Positions 43,547-51,826 of a DNA stretch of 64,000 bases are shown here, one piece after another. The position numbers were made by a program, and so were the translations under genes. The notes under the pieces were generated by a model, which was given only the letters and a program-made list of their open reading frames with translations, searched no databases and had not been told where the DNA came from. Source of the stretch: Paenibacillus peoriae KCTC 3763. GTDB taxonomy: Bacteria > Bacillota > Bacilli > Paenibacillales > Paenibacillaceae. The DNA is taken from assembly GCF_000236805.1 (NCBI RefSeq), contig NZ_AGFX01000041.1:496001-560000 (forward strand), in the 5' to 3' direction. Each line of letters starts with the position of its first letter. The first letter of the stretch is position 1.

Positions 43547-46500
43547 TCAGGATGTTGCAGAAAGAGCCGACCAGGTTAACTCCAGATAGTTGACCATGCC
43601 ACATTCATTACCAACCAGCCTGTTGCCCTTGATCAGATAATATCCCGCATTACAGTTATGGTTGTCATATACATAACACCCGTCCAAAAGCTCTATGTGC
43701 GGGTTGCCCAGAATGACCATATTTTTGGTGCGGGCTTGTCTTTTCATATCAAAAAATACTTTATTCGCTATCTGCTGCTTGAGATCGCGCATGGATGCCT
43801 CATCCTGCTCTTCAATCCATGGCAGCTGTAATCCCATGGTTCTCATGTTCCCTTTGGTGGCGAGAATCAGGCTTTTATCCAGAAAATGCTCTGTTAACCC
43901 TGCAGAACCAGTAATCATCAGATGATTACGAACACGCGAATAGTCGGTAGAAGACGTCGTTTCAAGCAAATGATCATCTGTAAGGCTCCATTTGGGACGG
44001 GCTACCTGATCCCAATCCGGAGTATCCAGAAAATCCATCCGTTTCAATACAAACGTTCCGTAGCGATTACATCTGACATCATAAGGCAAATCCTGCATGA
44101 GCGTTTGTATAGCATCTGATGCCCTGGTCCCTGCTTTGAAGGATACCTTGGCTACGACAGGACTTTTCCAGCCTTCTGCCGTTTTTATACGTTCTTGATC
44201 TTGGGGAATCGTCTGGAGTTCCCCTGTCTTGGGATCAAATCTCATATAGGAGTGATCGCCCTTCTTCACATCAACATACTCCGTTTCGTCTATATCCAAA
44301 TCAGGGTATTTGCAATCTTCACTGTGCACACGCCATGAATCAAGACCGGCTGCAACCACAATATCCTTTACAATGCTGGACTTCATCCAGGCAAAGGCAC
44401 CGCCGTCCCCGGCATACGCTTCCTCTGGAGGGTAGATCATATCCTTATACAATACAAATTCCTCCAGCATGTCATAACGGTCTACAGAGTGAAACGTAAG
44501 CGTTCTTCTCTTGGCATCCTCCTCAATTTCACCCTTGATCATGCCTGTAAATACACGTACCAGCTCATCGCCATAACCTGCATAAATACGGATCGGAGTC
44601 CCTTCACTAATCAGGTGCCGCCGTTCTCCCTCCTCCCAATAGGTAAATTCATTAGACGACTGCTTCTTTCCATCAGAGAATGCAGCGTATTGTTCCAGGA
44701 ATGGGGAATAGATCCCTTTGGCATTATTTAAAGTTATGGAGGCTGAGCTCGAGGACATATCCATGTGAGAATAAACCTCCCAGTTCATCACATCCCGTTC
44801 CAGTGAAACGGTATCCTCATACTGAAATCCGCCGACATCATACCATTTCTCCCTATACGTATCTGCGATATGGGTGGCAAACTGCTCAATGGAGTAATCA
44901 TGGAAGGCATATTTTACCTCTGCAATATATAGCCCGCCACTAGATACGGAAAACCGTAGTCTGTTCGTCGTATCATCCTCGGATACGCCGCGTACCCGGG
45001 TATTTTCCCATTGTTCGATGCCGCCTGGCAGTATGCTTTTTATATATACATCCATATCCGTTTCATTATGACAGGTTACAACATAATCCGTGTACTCACT
45101 CAAATGGTTATGGCTATAGGAGTTAACATTCGTAGAAATCCCCTGATCAGTAACCTTGAGTACAAAGGCTTTGGAGCCATTGGAGATCATTATTTTCCCT
45201 TGTGTTCCCTGATCGGCCTTGATTCGGAACTGCATCGTAATTGGAAATTTGTTGATCTTCCCAGCCCGTTCAATCCCAGCCTCTCCCCGTGTGGTGGATA
45301 TTTTCTGCTGATTTCCCAGATCCGTCACCACTACCTGCTGATCGGGAGTCCAATTGTTGATTGTGCACATCGGGTCTTCAAACGTCCAGACTGTTTTGGC
45401 CGAGATGGATTCCACATCAAATTCTCTGGCTTTCAGTAAAGTGATCCCGAAATTCCCCCTTGACGCCTTGGAAGGATTCGACATGGAAAATTCAATTTTG
45501 TGGTTTCCACCAGTCACTGGAATAGAGGGAGGATAAGCCAGTCCATTTTTGGCATTGACCCCTTCAATGGTCGCAACTACATGGTCGTCCACCTTCACCT
45601 CTACTCTGTCCTCGATATCCATATCCGAAACATAGGCCCAGCTCAAACAGCCTGCCTTGAACCAGTCATGCACAAACGTAAATTTCTTCACTTGGCCTGC
45701 CCCGCCTGTTCGTTGAAAACCTAGAACATTACGGACCTGATTAGGCGTTTCATTCGTGAAAAATTGCGTGGCACCTACGATATCCACAAATTTCAAAGGG
45801 TCCAGACTCGTTTTTTGAGCCGTAAAATCCTTGAAATACGATACCTTTTCTGTGGTTCGGTTGATCTGGTAGGACGGAATGGATTGATCTACTTCTGAAT
45901 TTGCGCTGCGAGTTCTTCCGTCCCCCCACTGCTTGATTTTTACAATGACAGGTTTTCGCCCAAATTGGAGGCTTTTCTCCGCATTTTCCATTAAAATCTC
46001 AATGCGTTTGCCCTTCGTGGAGCCAGCCGTATCATCGGCCACATATTCGCCCCAATTTTTCCCCTCTATCCATAGCTCAACCTTGCTTCCCAAAGGAATG
46101 ACAGAAGGATCGACAGCGATAATTTTGTAGTCCTTCCACTGCCGTACATCTGTTCCGCCTCTGGTAATGCCTTCAGAGTTTGCAGGATTCACATAATAAG
46201 CCCACGCTTCCATGCTATATTCGGTGTAGGGTTCGACGGCGCTAGCTTCCAATGATGAAGCAGCCGCGCTTTTGTTCTGAACAGCCGTATCCAGCGTTCG
46301 AATGGGCAATTGTATGGCTTTTTCCCCACGCAGGAAAGCTTCGGGGTTCAAATCCTTGCCATCCTTGCGAACCTCAAAATGAAGATGTGCTCCATCCCCG
46401 CCTTCACTGCTATTCTTGTGACCCGAGTTCCATCCTATAGCAATCGGGTCTCCAGCCTTCACATGATCTCCAACCTTGACCATCATGGCACCCGGTTTCA

Positions 46501-47035
46501 AATGACCATAACGGGTCGTCCAGCCATTGCCGTGATCAATATATACAGCGTGGCCGTAACCCTTTACGGCACCAGCCGCAGTGATTTTCCCATCCCATAC
46601 GGCATGGATGGTATCTTCCTTGTCACAAGCCAGATCCAATCCCTTGTGATGAGGGCGCTTGGAGTTCACTGAATGGTGACGGCTGGTAACCAGCATGCCC
46701 TGAATGTGATTCGAATCAGTAACATGTTCACGCATTTTTGCACTTGAAAGGATCGGCATGGACATAGGCAGATTGGAGAGACGTGCTATCTCGCTAATCT
46801 TTATTGCTTCCTGTTCACTTGTCAGTTGGGTCACACCATCAATGGATAAAAAGTCTTTAACGGACGTATCTTTTACATATTGAACGACATCTTGGTTTGG
46901 TCGCGATCCACGGACATAGGACATTTTGTCCAGTTCAACAATGACGCGTGGCTTACGGCCCAGAGCCTGTGCACGCTTCATCATGGATTCAAACGATTGG
47001 TTAGAGAGGTTACGCACATTGGATACAAAAGTCAT
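43547..47035 (-). CDS. Tail hub protein with M23 peptidase and 3D (lytic) domains
   Basis: A 1162-aa protein, ATG at 47035 after AGGAGATGA. Residues about 110-240 are an M23 (LytM-type) zinc endopeptidase: the first His/Asp pair is in HHKGLDLA and the last ligands in GAHLHFEV. Residues about 265-375 are a 3D domain (VDPSVIPLGS, then ADDTAG and KRIEILM), as in YuiC/MltA-like wall lytic enzymes. A LamG-like beta domain lies at about 560-720, and the C-terminal 430 residues resemble baseplate-hub proteins (RVFTGMIKGEIEEDA, typical of gp27/gpD-like folds). The product therefore joins two wall-cutting activities to the tail tip. All catalytic residues I can recognise are present. Confidence 0.85.
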   Translation of the reverse strand: MTFVSNVRNLSNQSFESMMKRAQALGRKPRVIVELDKMSYVRGSRPNQDVVQYVKDTSVKDFLSIDGVTQLTSEQEAIKISEIARLSNLPMSMPILSSAKMREHVTDSNHIQGMLVTSRHHSVNSKRPHHKGLDLACDKEDTIHAVWDGKITAAGAVKGYGHAVYIDHGNGWTTRYGHLKPGAMMVKVGDHVKAGDPIAIGWNSGHKNSSEGGDGAHLHFEVRKDGKDLNPEAFLRGEKAIQLPIRTLDTAVQNKSAAASSLEASAVEPYTEYSMEAWAYYVNPANSEGITRGGTDVRQWKDYKIIAVDPSVIPLGSKVELWIEGKNWGEYVADDTAGSTKGKRIEILMENAEKSLQFGRKPVIVKIKQWGDGRTRSANSEVDQSIPSYQINRTTEKVSYFKDFTAQKTSLDPLKFVDIVGATQFFTNETPNQVRNVLGFQRTGGAGQVKKFTFVHDWFKAGCLSWAYVSDMDIEDRVEVKVDDHVVATIEGVNAKNGLAYPPSIPVTGGNHKIEFSMSNPSKASRGNFGITLLKAREFDVESISAKTVWTFEDPMCTINNWTPDQQVVVTDLGNQQKISTTRGEAGIERAGKINKFPITMQFRIKADQGTQGKIMISNGSKAFVLKVTDQGISTNVNSYSHNHLSEYTDYVVTCHNETDMDVYIKSILPGGIEQWENTRVRGVSEDDTTNRLRFSVSSGGLYIAEVKYAFHDYSIEQFATHIADTYREKWYDVGGFQYEDTVSLERDVMNWEVYSHMDMSSSSASITLNNAKGIYSPFLEQYAAFSDGKKQSSNEFTYWEEGERRHLISEGTPIRIYAGYGDELVRVFTGMIKGEIEEDAKRRTLTFHSVDRYDMLEEFVLYKDMIYPPEEAYAGDGGAFAWMKSSIVKDIVVAAGLDSWRVHSEDCKYPDLDIDETEYVDVKKGDHSYMRFDPKTGELQTIPQDQERIKTAEGWKSPVVAKVSFKAGTRASDAIQTLMQDLPYDVRCNRYGTFVLKRMDFLDTPDWDQVARPKWSLTDDHLLETTSSTDYSRVRNHLMITGSAGLTEHFLDKSLILATKGNMRTMGLQLPWIEEQDEASMRDLKQQIANKVFFDMKRQARTKNMVILGNPHIELLDGCYVYDNHNCNAGYYLIKGNRLVGNECGMVNYLELTWSALSATS

Positions 47036-47046
47036 TTTTTCATCTC

Positions 47047-48096
47047 CTATCTAAATTTTTCCAGAGCCCATTCTATGAACCGGTTTAAAAATACAACGGC
47101 TTCCGCACGTGTAATACATTTTTCAGGCTCCAGCGTATTGTTTTCATAGAGTGGAAATACGTGGCTTCCATCTAGGAACTGCTCACTCATCAAGTCCATA
47201 ACAGCCTGCTCATACCATTGGCCTGAGAAGGTACTCCGATCCTGTATAGTTCTCTGTGGATACGCACTGCTCTCCAATCCATGGTCGGTATATCTGTTAT
47301 AGATATCCACCCGCATCTGTTGAAGAAGAACAAGAAACTGTGCCCTTTTTATACGAACATCCGGAAAGAAACGATCATGATAGCGGGCGTGAGCAGTACT
47401 TGCAACAACGATCTCCTGTTTGAATTGCACCCTCCCGGCATCACGATAGTTATATCCGACAATGGCGGTAAATCCGTTATAGTTGAAGGGAAGATATACA
47501 ATTCCTTGATAAATCGCAAATACATCCTGTCTAAAGCCGAATGCCTTCTTTATAGCTTCACTTGGAACTTCGTCCGCCAGAATCTGCACCAGCAGCCGCT
47601 TGAGCTTGGTTCCCAGAACCGTGACCGTCTCCGGCTGATATTTCGTTTGGCTCTGATAATCAGCCGCCATGGACAAGGTCGCAGAAGGCAGGGAAATCGC
47701 ACTTTCGTCCGTCCCAACATAAGGCCTATGAACACAGCCATCCTCCTGATAAGCGGGTCTGCCATATGCGATGCATAGCACCTCAAGTCCGCCAGGCAGA
47801 GGATGGGGCATCGTTATCTTTTCGTTCTCCACTTTTTCAGGCTGCATCTGAACTCCATCGATGAGAACAAAAACCGGATTTTCAATATGCACCTGATAGC
47901 CGGGAATGGCAAACTCCTGTTGACCATCGGACGTGACATAGCGCTTGATCATGCGTTCATGTCCTGGTTCAAAAGTGTCGTAGGGCAGCCCCTCTATAAA
48001 GCTGTGCTCGCTTGGAGCATCCAGACCTAATCGTGCCATATCCAGCATATCTCTATAAAACCAATCCAGCGGGTCTACATCAATCCAGCGTTTCAT
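47047..48096 (-). CDS. Tail-tip protein with C-terminal SLH repeats
   Basis: A 349-aa protein, ATG at 48096 after AGGGGGCA. Residues 1-220 are a beta-rich structural part (EVLCIAYGRPAY, VYLPFNYNGFTAIVGYNYRD). The last 125 residues hold SLH-type sequence: one degenerate end (FFPDVRIKRAQFLVLLQ) and one nearly complete repeat (FSGQWYEQAVMDLMSEQF, then LEPEKCITRAEAVVFLNRF). The TRAE tetrad is the SLH signature that contacts pyruvylated secondary wall polymer. The gene abuts the preceding SLH-bearing gene. Such modules on a phage-tail-like protein are unusual. Confidence 0.8.
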   Translation of the reverse strand: MKRWIDVDPLDWFYRDMLDMARLGLDAPSEHSFIEGLPYDTFEPGHERMIKRYVTSDGQQEFAIPGYQVHIENPVFVLIDGVQMQPEKVENEKITMPHPLPGGLEVLCIAYGRPAYQEDGCVHRPYVGTDESAISLPSATLSMAADYQSQTKYQPETVTVLGTKLKRLLVQILADEVPSEAIKKAFGFRQDVFAIYQGIVYLPFNYNGFTAIVGYNYRDAGRVQFKQEIVVASTAHARYHDRFFPDVRIKRAQFLVLLQQMRVDIYNRYTDHGLESSAYPQRTIQDRSTFSGQWYEQAVMDLMSEQFLDGSHVFPLYENNTLEPEKCITRAEAVVFLNRFIEWALEKFR

Positions 48097-48097
48097 C

Positions 48098-48715
48098 TCA
48101 ATGCCCCCTTAGAATCTGGTCCACATACCTGTAGGACCTCATCAAAAAGGTGATTCCCTCTGCCCGGGTACAGCTCTCGTCCGGTCTGAAATAAGGGCTT
48201 ACCTCGCCTTCAGACGCAGGGATGGTGACCATACCGCGCTGCTCCATTTCCTCGATATAGGTGGATGCCCAATGGCCTTTGAGGTCCATGAATTGGCTTT
48301 TGCTGCGGGAATCATCACTTTGCTTGCGAATAAGTGACATTTGGACTTGGATGATATATTTGGTTTCCATCTCCGCTGTTTGAATATCTGGTTGACCTGT
48401 CACAATCCCCAGGTAAATGGTGCCTTTTTCATCATAATATTTGTGCTCTGAGCCTATAAAAGATAGCCAGTCCGCGTATTCCTTTTTAGAGTAAAATAAA
48501 AGTGTCAGGGTAGCGGTATAATGTGAGGTTCCACGATTGACCAAACCTGCCGAGTGGGAAAACGTCTCATGAACATATGATTTCAGGTTCGGAGCCGGTG
48601 GCTTGTACTCATTGATTAGCTTAGCCTTGACCTCGACAAAACGAATTCCGTTATCGTAAAATAGTCGCTTTTTGTAGATCATATCTTCTGATTTATGGGG
48701 ACTTTGCTGCGTCAA
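48098..48715 (-). CDS. Distal-tail-like protein with C-terminal SLH repeat
   Basis: A 205-aa protein with a TTG start six bases after AGGAGGT. Residues 10-140 form a beta-rich domain (GIRFVEVKAKLINEYK, SHYTATLTLLFYSKKEYADW) that would suit a distal-tail or baseplate ring protein. Residues 145-205 are one clear SLH repeat (FMDLKGHWASTYIEEMEQRG, then FRPDESCTRAEGITFLMRSY). With the two repeats of the next gene, the pair carries three SLH units, the number usually needed for wall anchoring. Confidence 0.8.
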   Translation of the reverse strand: MTQQSPHKSEDMIYKKRLFYDNGIRFVEVKAKLINEYKPPAPNLKSYVHETFSHSAGLVNRGTSHYTATLTLLFYSKKEYADWLSFIGSEHKYYDEKGTIYLGIVTGQPDIQTAEMETKYIIQVQMSLIRKQSDDSRSKSQFMDLKGHWASTYIEEMEQRGMVTIPASEGEVSPYFRPDESCTRAEGITFLMRSYRYVDQILRGH

Positions 48716-48771
48716 ATGTATACCTCCTGTCCTTAAAAATGATGTTTTGCTCCGCTACGACGGATGACGGA

Positions 48772-49473
48772 CTAATAGGATGTACTGCTACGATAAGCAG
48801 TGGTCGGGTTCATAAGAAGTTGATCCCGCAAGCTTCCCACTCTACCGTTTTGTAGACCTCTTCCCAGTCTGTTACCCATCGTCTCCAGTTGAGTCGGACT
48901 TACGTTATTCGTGACATTAGGCAATGTCATATGGACAATCACATCACCGGAGCTGATCGTATACGAAGGGGGGGCAGGCATTTTAAACATACCGCCTGGC
49001 AGCTTCATCTCAGCCCAATGATCTACCCGAGTTGATTTGGACTGACTGTTCCACTCTCTGACCTGCTCCTGGAAGTTCCATGAAGCTTCCGGCTTCATAT
49101 GGCATGTGCGCTGATGACTGAGTACACTATGCAAGCCCTGAGCTTGGTGTTTTTGTATACGGATGAACTCCATTGCGTCTGTTCGTACGGCTGCTATTTC
49201 AGCGTTTAGCATCTGCCGGCTTTGCTTCCTGTCTCGCTGTACCTTGCTCACGTTGGAAACTTCTGCTACCGGAACTGCTGATAGCTGATCTGGTTCTTGC
49301 TGGTTTACTTCCGGCCTTGTCCTAAAATCCAATAAGGTACTTACCGTAGTCTTGTGTTCCTCCAAACGCTCAAAGCGTACATCCAATCCCTGCCTCTTCT
49401 CCCTAGAAGAATGCTTTAGTGTCTGAATAAATGCCTGTAGCTCCGCAAGCACATCAGTCTCTAAATTACCCAT
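48772..49473 (-). CDS. Very short tape-measure-like protein
   Basis: A 233-aa protein; ATG at 49473 after AAGGGTGG. It stands directly after the frameshifting chaperone pair, the place of the tape-measure gene in tailed phages. Residues 5-150 are helical and charged (DVLAELQAFIQTLKHSS, NAEIAAVRTDAMEFIRIQ), and the end (SGDVIVHMTLPNVTNNVSPTQLETMG) resembles the conserved C-terminal end of phage tape measures. Real tape measures are usually 600-2000 aa and set tail length at about 1.5 angstrom per residue; this one would give a tail of only some 35 nm. The call rests on position and tail motif. Confidence 0.6.
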   Translation of the reverse strand: MGNLETDVLAELQAFIQTLKHSSREKRQGLDVRFERLEEHKTTVSTLLDFRTRPEVNQQEPDQLSAVPVAEVSNVSKVQRDRKQSRQMLNAEIAAVRTDAMEFIRIQKHQAQGLHSVLSHQRTCHMKPEASWNFQEQVREWNSQSKSTRVDHWAEMKLPGGMFKMPAPPSYTISSGDVIVHMTLPNVTNNVSPTQLETMGNRLGRGLQNGRVGSLRDQLLMNPTTAYRSSTSY

Positions 49474-49538
49474 ACATTCACCACCCTTTATAAAATGAAA
49501 CTCCCGCCCCTCCATATGGAGCAGAGCAGGAGTGACCT

Positions 49539-49898
49539 TCAACCAAGCATATTGGCCAAAAATGCCATATCTTCTTCGTCCGCTATCTTATAGCTGCCCA
49601 TATATGAGCCGTCTTCCCTGACTTCTTCACGGCCTGTATGGCGGGGATCCGAACGATCCATTTGATCAGCCCCGCTCCATAGCCCAAAGGCAGACATAGA
49701 GGATACTTTAATTGTAAATTCGATATGGTCATGACACTGCTCCAGATAGTAGCCCAACTGAGGGAGGGTAAGGTCCCAAACCTGATGCTTGTCCAGGTGA
49801 CAATAATGGGCCAGCTTAAAAAAAAGATTCGCCCAGTCAATGGGAGCTTGCCGGTCATACTCCAACTCCTCATCCTCAGTGGCTACATGGACTTTTTT
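49539..49898 (-). CDS. Tail assembly chaperone, -1 frameshift extension (gpGT-like)
   Basis: This segment is read in the -1 frame relative to the upstream chaperone gene. It has no useful start codon of its own (only a TTG at 49865 without a ribosome site), but the frame is open back through the slippery heptamer at 49892-49898. A frameshift there yields a 259-aa fusion: 142 residues of the upstream protein, then VHVATEDEELEYDRQAP and 100 more residues. The extension contains DWANLFFKLAHYCHL and an acidic end, as in the T part of lambda gpGT-type chaperones, which binds the tape measure and the tube protein. Confidence 0.85.
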   Translation of the reverse strand, partial: KKVHVATEDEELEYDRQAPIDWANLFFKLAHYCHLDKHQVWDLTLPQLGYYLEQCHDHIEFTIKVSSMSAFGLWSGADQMDRSDPRHTGREEVREDGSYMGSYKIADEEDMAFLANMLG

Positions 49899-50317
49899 AT
49901 TCCATTCAGTCCGATCATGGCATCAATAATTTGCTTGGCTGTTTCGAGATCAACATACTCTTCCAAATACTCAGGAGTCATCCAGCTGTAATAAGGCTTG
50001 AAGCCCATCATCAGCACATCGATCAGTTCATGATATCGATCCGTACCTTCCGGCTCATCTGGGATCAGATTTGCAATAATAATACCGGAATCAATAGCAT
50101 TCAGCTTTTTGATCAGCTTACGCGCATCCTTTAACCCAAGCGGGGGCAAATAATACGTTTTACCGTCACGTAGACGCACCTGTTCATCTTCTTCAAAGAA
50201 TGCTTTTTCTTTAATTTGAGCTTCCTCTTCTGTCAAAATCTTTTTTGCATCTTCTGCAACTTCAGCTGACTTGGGAAGCTCATTTTTGGATGGAATGGTG
50301 AGCTCTCTTTCGTTCAT
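49883..50317 (-). CDS. Tail assembly chaperone (gpG-like)
   Basis: A 144-aa protein; the ATG at 50317 lies 12 bases after AAGGA, and a GTG three codons earlier is possible. Charged and helical (EDAKKILTEEEAQIKEKAFFEED), then RLRDGKTYYLPPLGLKDARKL, a pattern seen in siphophage chaperones that begin with the tube-protein-binding part. It ends GIKKSM directly after the slippery heptamer, just where the lambda G gene has its slip site. Position between tube and tape-measure genes supports the call. Confidence 0.82.
   Translation of the reverse strand: MNERELTIPSKNELPKSAEVAEDAKKILTEEEAQIKEKAFFEEDEQVRLRDGKTYYLPPLGLKDARKLIKKLNAIDSGIIIANLIPDEPEGTDRYHELIDVLMMGFKPYYSWMTPEYLEEYVDLETAKQIIDAMIGLNGIKKSM
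49892..49898 (-). other. Programmed -1 ribosomal frameshift site, heptamer A-AAA-AAG
   Basis: In the zero frame the codons read ATA-AAA-AAG-TCC-ATG-TAG. The heptamer A AAA AAG fits the X XXY YYZ rule in the right register and lies three codons before the stop. After the slip the -1 frame stays open for 117 further residues. This is the arrangement of the tail chaperone slip site of most long-tailed phages. Confidence 0.88.
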
Positions 50318-50339
50318 TCTGAACACACATCCTTACGTA

Positions 50340-51392
50340 TCAGTTGTTAGCAGATGCTGTTGCAACCTCATAACGCTTGATTGTACCTAGCTTGTTATCA
50401 AAGCGTTCCGGATCAATGACCGTCAAGGTTACATTATGCGTAGACGCCTGCTGGCGCTGAGCATCAATCGTGAAATTGGATTTCACGCGGCATTGATACA
50501 ATTCCGTCTGGTATCCCTGTACAGAACCGTCCTTTTGCTCAAACCGGCCATCATGAACCAGATGAACTGTCAATGGTAAATCCCTGCTCGAAATATCCAG
50601 AACATCTACAACTTCATTGCGTTTATAGTTGACATAAATGGCTACATCCTTCAAAGCCGGATTGAAAATCAGCTTGCCCCCTTCAACAAGGTACTGCTCC
50701 TCGGTAGGGGTTCCGGTGGACAATCGTTTGAGAAGCTTGTTTCCTGTTAACGTACGCACTGAAATTTCAGGCGTGGTGTACAGCGAGGTGCCAAAGACAA
50801 GCTCTGCCTCACACTTCCCGTTCACTTCCTGAATCACGTGCTTCTCTTCCAGTTCCCACACAAATCCATCGTCATCCTGCTGAACTCCACTCAAAGCTAC
50901 AGGATAAACAATCACTACTTTTTTCCCGGCCAACGCTGCATCGAACACTGCCTTGTTACCTGTCACGGTAACTTCTGTGGTTACACTTGGGCCTGTAATT
51001 ACACCCTCATAGGCCTGAATAGCAGGACTTGTCGCTGCGGCTTCTGTAAGCAGCACCTGGTATGGGGATTCCCCCGGAACCGTCACCGTTTCCGTTACCA
51101 GTCGGTAAGACACTCCGCTAACACCTTCACGCAGCTTGGAACCAAGGACGAGACGGACCAGATTTAAGTCAAATTTGGCATCTTGAGCCGTAATATCAAT
51201 CGTCTTTTTACGAAGCAAGGCATCCAGGGGCACACTGGAATCTCCACCCTCGATATCCTGCATATCAAGCTGGATGTCCAGAAGCATGTTGTTCAGTGTT
51301 CCGATCGTGATGAGTTCATCACTATTTGGAATTTTAGCCATGAACTTGCCTGCACCTTTAATCAACATTTTTTTGTTCTTCGTTATTCCCAT
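50340..51392 (-). CDS. Major tail tube protein (siphovirus-type)
   Basis: A 350-aa protein; ATG at 51392 seven bases after TGGAGGT (an upstream in-frame start lacks such a site). Beta-rich, with a tail-tube-like start (MLIKGAGKFMAKIPNSDELI, then DIQLDMQDIEGGDSSVPLDAL) and an inserted or added Ig-like region in the centre (TEVTVTGNKAVFDAALAGKK). The end (YQTELYQCRVKSNFTIDAQRQQASTHN) fits tube proteins. No sheath gene lies beside it, so the tail would be non-contractile. It heads the structural genes behind promoter copy E. Confidence 0.75.
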   Translation of the reverse strand: MGITKNKKMLIKGAGKFMAKIPNSDELITIGTLNNMLLDIQLDMQDIEGGDSSVPLDALLRKKTIDITAQDAKFDLNLVRLVLGSKLREGVSGVSYRLVTETVTVPGESPYQVLLTEAAATSPAIQAYEGVITGPSVTTEVTVTGNKAVFDAALAGKKVVIVYPVALSGVQQDDDGFVWELEEKHVIQEVNGKCEAELVFGTSLYTTPEISVRTLTGNKLLKRLSTGTPTEEQYLVEGGKLIFNPALKDVAIYVNYKRNEVVDVLDISSRDLPLTVHLVHDGRFEQKDGSVQGYQTELYQCRVKSNFTIDAQRQQASTHNVTLTVIDPERFDNKLGTIKRYEVATASANN

Positions 51393-51465
51393 TTCAAAAA
51401 CCTCCAGTTTAATATTCCATTCCAATGGTATCCCAGTTTTGAGCAAACCACCTTCCTGACGATAT

Positions 51466-51495
51466 CAATATAAGTGAAGCATTCGAGGTTTTAAC
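51466..51495 (-). promoter_or_regulatory. Cluster promoter copy E (GTTAAA-N15-CTTATATTG)
   Basis: Minus strand: GTTAAA at 51495-51490, 15 bases, CTTATATTG at 51474-51466, 74 bp before the tail-tube start. Confidence 0.7.
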
Positions 51496-51518
51496 TGTAC
51501 CGGCGTACTTGACCGCCC

Positions 51519-51776
51519 TTATTGCCCCCGTTTCTTCATACAGGGTCTGCAGGCCTCAATAGACGACCTCGGAATATGCTGCTGCCGATTAGACTGTTCA
51601 ACCTCATGTGGATCCACAAGGCTCCCGGACTGATCTATAATTTTACCTGTGAGTTCGCCGATACAATGCAGGCATAGCATGGCTTCTCCTGCCATTTTCT
51701 CCTGTGTAAAACTTTCTTTGGCCCTTTGTGTCACATAGCGAAATTTACATCGGGTGCATAGGGTAAACTGCTTCAT
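51519..51776 (-). CDS. Small zinc-finger protein at the head of the cluster
   Basis: An 85-aa protein; ATG at 51776 after GAAGGAGG. Three CxxC pairs (CTRC near 7, CLHC near 33 and CRPC near 78) would bind one or two zinc ions. It is basic at the end and has no signal peptide. It is the first gene of the cluster and has its own promoter copy (F). A role in regulation or assembly is possible; no family recognised. Confidence 0.65.
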   Translation of the reverse strand: MKQFTLCTRCKFRYVTQRAKESFTQEKMAGEAMLCLHCIGELTGKIIDQSGSLVDPHEVEQSNRQQHIPRSSIEACRPCMKKRGQ

Positions 51777-51826
51777 TCCATAGCCTCCTTCATAGTAAAA
51801 GGTTTGATTAGACGAGCCACATCCTT

